Origin: Betaproteobacteria bacterium | Lineage (GTDB): Bacteria; Pseudomonadota; Gammaproteobacteria; Burkholderiales; Rhodocyclaceae | Direction of reading: 5' to 3' | Assembly (NCBI GenBank): GCA_025997095.1 | Contig: BNUD01000109.1 | Span: 1-7,607 of the forward strand | Length of the DNA stretch: 7,607 nucleotides | In this document: in pieces, positions 1-6,183 of the stretch | How positions within the stretch are numbered: the first letter of the stretch is position 1 | Layout: every line of letters starts with the position of its first letter | Notes under the pieces: model-generated | The model's database searches: none | The model's input: only the letters and a program-made list of their open reading frames with translations | What the model was told of the DNA's origin: nothing | Program-made: the position numbers and the translations under genes

Positions 1-231
1 CGCAGCGGTCTCCTCGCGCAAGTTGCGCCCCCCAATACGGACTATTTTCAACGCCCCTACGGCGAACGGGGCGAGGTGCCGGATTGGTGGTTCAGAGCGA
101 AGTTCTTTAGTAAGAAGTATCCTTGGGCGAGGGATGTCATTAAGCCCCAAAAAGACTCTTCTGATGAGGATGAGACATCGGCTCAAGATGGAGATACTCC
201 CTCGCTACCTACTGGAGGCAGACGGATATGA
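1..231 (+). CDS. C-terminal end of an unrecognised protein (partial, 5' end outside window)
   Basis: Frame 1 is open from the first base to a TGA at 229-231 and gives 76 residues with no start of its own, so this is the tail of a longer gene. The visible part has an aromatic, proline-rich stretch (NTDYFQRPYGERGEVPDWWF, about residues 12-31), a basic segment (RAKFFSKKYPWARD), then an acidic, low-complexity tail (DSSDEDE) ending in GGRRI. I do not recognise the family. The stop overlaps the ATG of the next gene as ATGA, the usual sign of translational coupling, so the two products probably work together. Lying beside a T6SS operon, it could be an effector, an adaptor or an immunity-related protein, but that is inference from position only. 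The reading frame is well supported; the function is unknown. Confidence 0.6.
   Translation, partial: RSGLLAQVAPPNTDYFQRPYGERGEVPDWWFRAKFFSKKYPWARDVIKPQKDSSDEDETSAQDGDTPSLPTGGRRI
214..218 (+). promoter_or_regulatory. Shine-Dalgarno site (GGAGG) for the beta-helix gene
   Basis: GGAGG sits nine bases before the ATG at 228. It is a near-perfect ribosome binding site inside the end of the preceding coding region and fixes the start of the downstream gene at 228, where ATG overlaps the upstream TGA. Confidence 0.6.
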
Positions 232-1425
232 GCAGGAAAATCCATGATTTTGGAGAAATTTACGACTACCTCAAAGATGGCAAATTGCGCGCTAAAGAGG
301 CAGGCTCTCAGGTTATTGTTGTCAAAAATGCCGATTTTTCTGGCGAAAGATTTGGCGGTACCGAATGGCAATACTTCGATTTTGTCGATTGTAGCTTTGA
401 GAGCAATTATACAATTATGCTGAAATGGCTTACGGATAGCACATTTACCAATTGTCGATTTCGGGGAATTTTTGGTCTTGGTCAGACAACAAATGTCCGT
501 TTTGTTCATTGCAAAGTAGAAGGGGAATCTCATATTGGTTTTGACTGGAAAAGCCGAAATCTCGTTTTTGAAAACTGCGAATTCACTAATTCCAATAGTG
601 ACCCGAATCATATTGGCAGTGTTGGCAGTGCTGGTGAAATAATGTTCATCAGCTGTAAAACACGAAATATTGCTTGGGGGGGGGAACAGGAAATTAACGC
701 TCAAAAATTGTACGGTTAATAACGGCAGTCTTGATTCTGCCTCCCCCGCCACATTCTCCGACAAAAGCAAGATGCCCTACTCAGATTTTCTGATAGAAGA
801 CTGCGATCTGCGAGGCGGTGCGGAGATTAGCAATGCCCAGCTTCAATCCTTCATCTTGAGGAACAGCAAGGTGGGGATATTGAAAACATGGCGTTCAACC
901 ATTCGGGACGCTGTTTTGGTTGAAGACATCCATGAAGGGTTCATTTCTCTTGCCAGCACGACGATTACCAATAGCCTGACTGTGCGGAACTGTTCTTTCT
1001 ATGCTCAAAGGGAAGGTCATAGCTTCAAATGCAACATAGATACTCCGGCGCGTTCTGTTATCGAGAACATCAAATGTGGCTCCGCGCCTGTTGATGTAAT
1101 TTGTTCAGGCGGGGCAATGAAAGAAAGCGATTGGCTTCCCGTAGCAAGCAATAAATTCGCCCTCATCAAAAACTGCAAAATTCCTCATTTGAGGGCTGAC
1201 TGGGCGCAGACGGAACACTTGCGAATCGAAAACTGCGAACTGGGCGAGGTATACATCCGTGATGGCAGAATTGGCAAACTGGAAATCATCGGTTGTTCGC
1301 TCATGAAGCTGGATGTTTCCCGAACACAAGTCAAAGAACAGGATGTACGAGTCAGAGAAGGCGGTAAAATCAGCGGTCATGTCACTGTTACCGAAGGCAG
1401 CAACATCAAGCTCCTGCCCAGATAA
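228..1425 (+). CDS. Cysteine-ladder beta-helix / pentapeptide-like protein, split by a frameshift at a G9 tract
   Basis: As written, the gene is in two pieces: frame 228-719 (163 residues) and a second frame open from about 670 to the TAA at 1423-1425. They join at nine G's (676-684). With eight G's the reading is one 398-residue protein. The sequence is a stack of short coils with a recurring hydrophobic-x-x-N/D/S-C-x-hydrophobic motif: FVDCSF, FTNCRF, FVHCKV, FENCEF, FISCKT, then after the tract LKNCTV, IEDCDL, VRNCSF, IKNCKI, IENCEL, IIGCSL. The first cysteines fall at residues 55, 76, 95, 117, 143 and, across the join, 161. The ladder therefore continues with normal spacing, which supports a single gene. 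The pattern fits a right-handed beta-helix (pentapeptide-like) fold. No signal peptide or catalytic motif was seen. The role is unknown; a T6SS cargo, adaptor or immunity role is inferred from position only. Confidence 0.65.
676..684 (+). repeat. G9 homopolymer within the beta-helix coding sequence
   Basis: Nine consecutive G's encode Gly-Gly after the Trp codon TGG. With nine, the frame runs to a TAA at 717-719 and truncates the protein at 163 residues. With eight (or eleven), translation continues in the frame that ends at 1425. This is the classic form of a slipped-strand phase-variation tract, although a sequencing or assembly indel would look the same. Confidence 0.75.
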
Positions 1426-1438
1426 ACCCAAAATACTC

Positions 1439-1750
1439 ATGTCCACACAACAACCCTCAAACCCTACCCGCCGCCGCTTCCTCTTGCGGACTCCAGCGTT
1501 CGCCGCCTTGCCATTTGTTCCGCTAAGTGCCCCCGATCCTGTTTCCCCAGGCTTGTCGGGTCAAGCTACGGAAACAGCGACCTTGCTCTGGAATACCACG
1601 CTAGATTTTTCCCGGCAACAACGGTTCACCCATTACGAGCAATCCTTGCTGAACGGTCCACGGAACGCCTTTCTCAAAAACCCCCAACGTTTCGCCCGAC
1701 AAATCGCTCTGGCTTTGGCGGAAATCAAGGGGAACATGCATCATTTTTGA
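1439..1750 (+). CDS. Small protein with twin-arginine (Tat) signal peptide
   Basis: The 103-residue frame starts at the ATG at 1439, 13 bases after the stop of the beta-helix gene, and ends at TGA 1748-1750. The N-terminus has a Tat motif (TRRRFLL, residues 9-15; consensus S/T-R-R-x-F-L-K), a short hydrophobic region (FAALPFVPL) and a plausible cleavage site near LSA-PDP. The product is therefore probably exported folded to the periplasm. The mature part, about 70 residues, matches no family I recognise and has no lipobox cysteine. Longer starts upstream in the same frame exist but would bury the signal peptide and overlap the previous gene, so 1439 is preferred despite the lack of a clear Shine-Dalgarno; coupling to the upstream gene may supply initiation. 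It ends 24 bases before the convergent tssG stop, so it may be a remnant truncated at the locus boundary. Confidence 0.55.
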   Translation: MSTQQPSNPTRRRFLLRTPAFAALPFVPLSAPDPVSPGLSGQATETATLLWNTTLDFSRQQRFTHYEQSLLNGPRNAFLKNPQRFARQIALALAEIKGNMHHF

Positions 1751-1774
1751 ACGCTGGCTTTTTTCAGCATCCTG

Positions 1775-2846
1775 CTAAGAGAGCATGTTTTTCGCCATAT
1801 AGTATTCCGGCTCAAAAACCATTCCTGTGACAACATTTTTTTTTCGCTCTTTGCCCAGCCATGTTGTCCAGCCCAAACGCTGCGTTGCGCCGAGTTGGGT
1901 AACGGGGGCGGATTCGGTACGAATGTTGAGCTGGATTGTCCATTCATATTCAAATCCGATAAAGGCTCTAACCCATTCTATGAGGACTCGAAGGTCTTTC
2001 CCGTTTGGAAGAAACCACAGATATTCGGATAAATCCAATGGCCCGATCAGCAGACAAAAACTGTGTTGCTGATCCGGCACCATTTCACCGATGATCATGC
2101 CAGTACCAAGAATGGAAGACAAGCTTGGCTTGCCTAACTGGTTGCGCTCTTCCGCCGCAATTGCGATCCAGTGATGGACAAATTCTTGAACTTCAACTTG
2201 TACGCCAAGATAATGCGAAAGCGTTGCCGCAATGCCATCCGGGTTGCGGGCTTCACGAATCAGATGCGAGGATGCGGCAAGGCGTGCATGCGAGGGCAGG
2301 GGAGAATTCCGGGTTTCTTCGAGTTCGTCTCCACCCAGCCAGGCGATATAACGGGAAAAATGTTCTTCGCGCGGTCGATCAAGCCCGGCAGCAGATTGCG
2401 ATTGCGCCCAGGCACGATAAAAAAGCGTCAGGTAACGATGATGAAAAATGTCCAGAAAGTCGATCAGTGTCTGGTCTTTGCGGTTTTCTTGTCTGTCCTT
2501 GGCGATTTCAGTGAAATGGATGGGCAGAGGGCCATTCGGCCCCATCATTCCCAGACTGAACAGACGAATGCGCGGAGTTTCGGGATGGAGATCAATATCA
2601 GAAATTTCACGTGGCGCGAAGACGAGTGAAGGTCGTTGTCCCAAGCGAAAGAATTCCTGTCTGGGCAATAGGGCATGACCGACTTCAGGAATGTCCGGAT
2701 AGCGTGCAGAAAGATAACGCATCAGTGCCGCAAAGCTGAAACGCCAAGGGCTTTCAGCCGCTTTGCTTAAGTAGGTGCGATTTTCTGGCCTCAGACCTGT
2801 GAACACATTTTCGTCGGGGGGGGGCTGGCGGCAGATGATGACTCAT
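1775..2846 (-). CDS. tssG: T6SS baseplate subunit TssG (ImpH/VasB), out of frame at a C9 tract near its start
   Basis: TssG pairs with TssF in the T6SS baseplate wedge. The uninterrupted frame is 2806-1775 (343 residues from a GTG). It has family features: SPWRFSF followed by the LLPRQEFFRLGQRPSLVF region, the signature LGMMGPNGPLPIHFTE, DFLDIFHHRYLTLFYRAWA, and LGATQRLGWTTWLG near the C-terminus. The GTG at 2806 is a poor start. The natural one is the ATG at 2846-2844, which overlaps the tssF TGA as ATGA. From that ATG the frame is MSHHLPPAPP and then, because of nine C's (2824-2816), it runs out of frame to a stop at 2754 after 30 residues. With eight C's it continues as DENVFTGLRP into the TssG body, giving 356 residues. 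The gene is therefore probably off in this sequence unless slippage or the internal GTG rescues it. The identity is secure; the expression state is inferred. Confidence 0.9.
1836..1844 (-). repeat. A9 tract near the 3' end of tssG
   Basis: Nine T's on the plus strand are nine A's in the tssG sense strand and encode part of ERKKN, close to the C-terminus. The frame as written is the plausible one, giving VFEPEYYM and a stop at 1775. A one-base slip could swap to an alternative tail ending at 1741. It is listed because it is a second slippage-prone tract in the same gene. Confidence 0.5.
2816..2824 (-). repeat. C9 homopolymer (G9 on plus strand) just after the tssG start codon
   Basis: The tract lies 20 bases after the first base of the inferred tssG ATG (2846) and encodes the prolines of PPAPP. 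Nine C's lead to a stop at 2754; eight join the ATG to the 343-residue TssG frame. A shorter G7 run in tssF (2864-2858, sense strand) is only a few tens of bases away and is in frame as written. Confidence 0.75.
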
Positions 2847-4723
2847 ACGATGCCCCGCCCCCCCATGCGTGGTAACCATTGATAAACACGACCGCGCTGC
2901 ATGGAATGCAATTCGGTTTGCGTAAAGACATTGATGGCAACATGGCGCGATAGCCATTGCTCCAGTACGAGACCGAACAGATACGGACTGATGCCAGAGA
3001 AGTTATCTTCGTCAACGGTTAGTTTGCACAAAATGCCACGCCCGTAAACCAGCGGTCCTTTACCAGGCAGCCGTCGGGTAACTGCTTCCACATCCGAACC
3101 GATCAATCCTTGAATCTGACGCAGCGCGATAGCATCGTTATTCGGGATGAAGAGACGCAGCAGTTCGCGCAGTGCACGTCCGCCTTCCTGCTTGGGCATT
3201 TGCGCTAAAGGCAAATAGTTGATGCCTAATTGTCGGATCAGCCGCCAGGCGGTTTCGCGTTCTGCAAAGGGCGCTTGCGGCGCGCTGGGCGCACGAATGA
3301 AGCCGACACTGGTGACAGGGATGGAATCGGCAACGGACAGGTCGGAGATACCGTTGCGCGGGACCAGACTGGGCAGATCACGATTAGTAAGCAGGCTCTG
3401 CACCGAAAGGTATCGAATATTCTCTTTTAACGGCGCTTCGTGTTGGTCTACGAGGGAGACAAACACTTCGGTACTGATATAGGGTGTGCGTGTTCCGTAT
3501 TTTCTGGCAGCATCAGAGGGAAGACGACGTTCACGACGTATCGAGAAGTAATGCCCAAAATTGCCTTCATCTTGATTCAGTGTCTGAAAGAGTGGGCGGA
3601 AGGTAATGGATTCGGCGGATTCTGAGCGTTGAGACAGGATTTTTTCTACCGAGAAAACTTCAAAATCCATAGGGCGTGTCCGGTCAGGAATCAGATGGAA
3701 TTCCGTATGGGCAGAGTTGATTTCGATCCGGTCGGTACGACGTTCGAAAAGGTTGATGATGGGGGTACAGTGCAGCGCAAACTGTCGGGCATTGACATGT
3801 GTTGCCAAAGTACCGGGGGGTTTTGAAAGCAATATGACAATTTCCGCTTCTTGTCCGTGGATTCTGGAGAGACCAGGTGCGAGCTGGGTGAGGGCAAAGA
3901 AATAAAAACGGCTGGGACAGGCAAAGTATTCATGCAGCAGATTGTGTCCGTGAAAGACATTCCATTGGAGTGGCATCAGGTTCTGATTGGGCGCAAGACC
4001 TTCGTGTATCAGAGCTTGTTGCGTTACAACATGTGGATTCTTGGCGATGTTGCCTGGCAACCCCGTGAATGTGGCGAGCGCAGAAGTGTGTAGCAGTTCA
4101 AAGATGTGCGAAGCAATTGATTCCGCACCGCACAGGTAGAACGACAGTTGATCAAGTCCCGCGAGATTGGAAAAGTTGTATTTGCCGGTGATGCCCAGGG
4201 TTAATCGCAATGCGCCTTCAACGCGCATATGCGCGGGCAGGTAGCGATCCAGATTGGGAATGTCTGGCGGTGTGGCCGTTAATTTGGCTTCCCGGATTTC
4301 AAGTGGCCAAAGCATGACATCCTGACTGCTGCGAAATTCGCAAGCAGTTTGCTCACCTTCAGGGACTTTCGAGCGAAACATCGTGTGCCGGGGAACCTTG
4401 AAACCGTGGCTGAAATCCCCTTCTTTCTGGCTGGGATGGAGTTGTGCTACCGCCATTGCGGGCGTGGGACAGACATAGTTCGGATAAATGACTTCGAGCA
4501 AATGCTGGGTGAAACGTGGAAATTCCGCATCCAGTTTGATCTGCATTCTCGCGGCCATGAAGCAAAAAGCCTCAATCAGTCGTTCGACGTAAGGATCAGC
4601 AACCTCAATGCCCTGCATTCCCAGTCGATTTGCAATTTTGGGATGCTGCTGTGCGAATTCTCCTGCCATTTCGCGCAGGTAAGTAAGTTCACGATTGTAA
4701 TACTCAAGCAAAAGCGGATCCAT
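2843..4723 (-). CDS. tssF: T6SS baseplate subunit TssF (ImpG/VasA)
   Basis: The 626-residue product has the length expected of TssF, the largest baseplate wedge subunit, which binds TssG and TssE around the VgrG hub in the cytoplasm. The N-terminus is diagnostic: LLEYYNRELTYLREMAGEFA, then HPKIANRLGM, DPYVERLIEAFCFMAARMQ and FTQHLLEVIYPNY within the first 85 residues. A central CTPIINLFERR segment and the C-terminal AINVFTQTEL and QWLPRMGGRGIV are also typical. The start is the ATG at 4723, 19 bases after the tssE stop. The end overlaps the inferred tssG ATG as ATGA, implying coupled synthesis of the two partners. A G7 run in the last codons (2864-2858) is in frame as written, because the C-terminus matches the usual W-x-P-R-x-G ending. 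The gene looks intact. Confidence 0.96.
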   Translation of the reverse strand: MDPLLLEYYNRELTYLREMAGEFAQQHPKIANRLGMQGIEVADPYVERLIEAFCFMAARMQIKLDAEFPRFTQHLLEVIYPNYVCPTPAMAVAQLHPSQKEGDFSHGFKVPRHTMFRSKVPEGEQTACEFRSSQDVMLWPLEIREAKLTATPPDIPNLDRYLPAHMRVEGALRLTLGITGKYNFSNLAGLDQLSFYLCGAESIASHIFELLHTSALATFTGLPGNIAKNPHVVTQQALIHEGLAPNQNLMPLQWNVFHGHNLLHEYFACPSRFYFFALTQLAPGLSRIHGQEAEIVILLSKPPGTLATHVNARQFALHCTPIINLFERRTDRIEINSAHTEFHLIPDRTRPMDFEVFSVEKILSQRSESAESITFRPLFQTLNQDEGNFGHYFSIRRERRLPSDAARKYGTRTPYISTEVFVSLVDQHEAPLKENIRYLSVQSLLTNRDLPSLVPRNGISDLSVADSIPVTSVGFIRAPSAPQAPFAERETAWRLIRQLGINYLPLAQMPKQEGGRALRELLRLFIPNNDAIALRQIQGLIGSDVEAVTRRLPGKGPLVYGRGILCKLTVDEDNFSGISPYLFGLVLEQWLSRHVAINVFTQTELHSMQRGRVYQWLPRMGGRGIV

Positions 4724-4742
4724 GGATGTCCGATCATTCTGA

Positions 4743-5294
4743 CTAGCGTAACGGGAGAAGCGACAGGCGACTGCTTTCCAAATCTACAGAGCTTTGCACC
4801 AGAAATTCAATCGGATACGGATCGGCATGGACGAGTGCACTGATTTCAAACTGGAGGATATTGTAGTGATGCGACGATTCACCATTGGCAAGCGGAATGA
4901 CACTCAGGGAATCCGGAAGTAATCGAGGTTCAAAATTGAGAATGGCACGTCGGATGATCCGTTCAATATTTCGCCATTTTTTTTCCGAAAGATAACCCCC
5001 GGCCAGTGGAGAAATTCCGTAATTGATCGTTGAGGCTTCCGCGACCGGGAATGCTTCCAGATTGATGGTGTTGGCGATATTGACGGTGTTGAGAAGGTAG
5101 CCCAAATCGCGATAGATGATCTGAAGCAGTTCATTTTGGGAGAGAGAAATTTCTGATGCCAGTTCAGTGCGACGATGTGGCGCATCATCGCGTAGCCGGT
5201 CAAACAAGGTCGGCAGCAGGTGCGCGTAAGGACGAATCGGCATCGGCGCAGATTTTGGTTCTTTTTGAAGGGTATGTGGGTGATTGCGCTGCAT
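4743..5294 (-). CDS. tssE: T6SS baseplate subunit TssE (gp25-like lysozyme-family protein)
   Basis: TssE is the gp25-like wedge protein that helps nucleate the TssB/TssC sheath. From the ATG at 5294 the product has 183 residues. Family motifs appear in order: LLPTLFDRLRDD (about 26-37), IYRDLGYLLNT (60-70), STINYGI (88-94), IRRAILNFEPRL (114-125), LQFEISAL (147-154) and SVDLES (169-174). The frame is open to a TTG at 5342, inside the end of tagJ. I prefer 5294 because it is an ATG with AAGAG nine bases upstream and avoids a TTG, but a 199-residue form is possible. The ATG lies 31 bases after the tagJ stop. An A8 run (4984-4977) encodes EKK and is in frame. No truncation was seen. Confidence 0.92.
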   Translation of the reverse strand: MQRNHPHTLQKEPKSAPMPIRPYAHLLPTLFDRLRDDAPHRRTELASEISLSQNELLQIIYRDLGYLLNTVNIANTINLEAFPVAEASTINYGISPLAGGYLSEKKWRNIERIIRRAILNFEPRLLPDSLSVIPLANGESSHHYNILQFEISALVHADPYPIEFLVQSSVDLESSRLSLLPLR

Positions 5295-5325
5295 TGTGAA
5301 AAACTCTTGGTCGGATTTATCGGAT

Positions 5326-6183
5326 TCAAGCGGATGCGACAATCTGGAATGTCAGTTCCCGGAGATCCAGAAGGCTGAGATCTCCGCCATCAGTCATCCA
5401 GGTTTTTTGACCCAGAGCGATGATTCCGGTTTTCCCTTCGTCTTGCCAGACCGTTTCACGAGACAGACGGATAGCATCTTCACCATGCTCGGAACCGGGG
5501 TAACGCGCAGGAATATAGGCTTTTAACACAGACCCGTCATGTAATGTGCAATCCGCTCTCACCCACAACAAATCCAGAAGTCCACTCGGAGCATGCAAGC
5601 GTAAACTGGACAGATCGCTGAAGGGGCACCAACGATACATACCAGCCACAATCAACTCACAGACAGGCCCCAAGCGGGTGTCACTATCAGAAATCCATCC
5701 AAAAGGCATACCATCGACATCTCCGGGAGAGTCGACAGCTTGCGACAAAGCCAGTTCTCGCGCTGCATCGGCTTGGTCAAGCCTGTTTTCGGAAGCCCCA
5801 TGCAAGGCTTCCAGGAGAAGCGCAATCCATTCCGGTGGCTGATCCATGATGTAACCAGGCGTACTTTTGCCAGCAAAAACTTCGGCACGCTGGGCTTCAC
5901 TACGAATCAGTCCGCGTATTACCTGCGCTGTCTGCTCGCGCTCCGGGTCTATTTGCACGCAGGTCTGCAATTGTTTGAGCGCACGATCCCAATCGCCCAT
6001 GAGACAAAGCATCTGGAACAACAGCCAACGCTCACGAATGTCGTTGGGATTGCTGCGAACGCTTTCCATGACACGCTCCAGCGCTCCTTGCATGGAATCC
6101 TGTTGCAACCATGCGTTTAACGTTGCGCTTGGGTGATTTTGTTGCGTCTTGATGGCAATATCATGATTGATGGTAGGCGTCAT
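5326..6183 (-). CDS. tagJ: T6SS accessory protein TagJ (ImpE/SciE family)
   Basis: The 285-residue product has both halves of the ImpE/TagJ family. The N-terminal part is helical and TPR-like (LNAWLQQDSMQGALERVMESV, then ERWLLFQMLCLMGDWDRALKQL, residues 22-72). The C-terminal part has the family signature: GWISDSDTRLGPVCELIVAG (162-181), YRWCPF, LLDLLWVRADCTLHDG, IPARYPGSE (224-232) and TWMTDGGDLSLLDLRELTF (261-279). In Pseudomonas aeruginosa TagJ binds the sheath protein TssB and is thought to modulate ClpV-driven sheath recycling. The ATG at 6183 lies 23 bases inside the end of the tagK-like gene, with AAGGA 12 bases upstream, so translation is probably coupled. The family is found only in a subset of T6SS types, including HSI-1-like clusters and their betaproteobacterial relatives. 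Confidence 0.93.
   Translation of the reverse strand: MTPTINHDIAIKTQQNHPSATLNAWLQQDSMQGALERVMESVRSNPNDIRERWLLFQMLCLMGDWDRALKQLQTCVQIDPEREQTAQVIRGLIRSEAQRAEVFAGKSTPGYIMDQPPEWIALLLEALHGASENRLDQADAARELALSQAVDSPGDVDGMPFGWISDSDTRLGPVCELIVAGMYRWCPFSDLSSLRLHAPSGLLDLLWVRADCTLHDGSVLKAYIPARYPGSEHGEDAIRLSRETVWQDEGKTGIIALGQKTWMTDGGDLSLLDLRELTFQIVASA

Noticed and set aside
670..690. Programmed ribosomal frameshift at the G9 tract
   Set aside because: A plain G run is not a typical slippery heptamer and no stimulatory pseudoknot or internal Shine-Dalgarno was evident; slipped-strand length variation or a sequencing indel explains it more simply.
183..770. Minus-strand 195-residue open frame opposite the beta-helix gene
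   Set aside because: It is antisense to a gene with a clear repeat pattern and a good ribosome binding site; the translation shows no family features.
1751..1790. Possible terminator hairpin between the convergent genes (GCTG/CAGC or AGCA/TGCT stems)
   Set aside because: The stems are only four base pairs and neither is followed by a T run on the relevant strand.
5295..5342. TTG start for tssE at 5342 overlapping tagJ
   Set aside because: The ATG at 5294 has an AAGAG-type site and keeps all conserved TssE motifs; the extra 16 residues look non-conserved. The longer form is not excluded.
5740..6120. Plus-strand open frames opposite tagJ
   Set aside because: They are shadows of a well-conserved TagJ coding region with no recognisable protein features.
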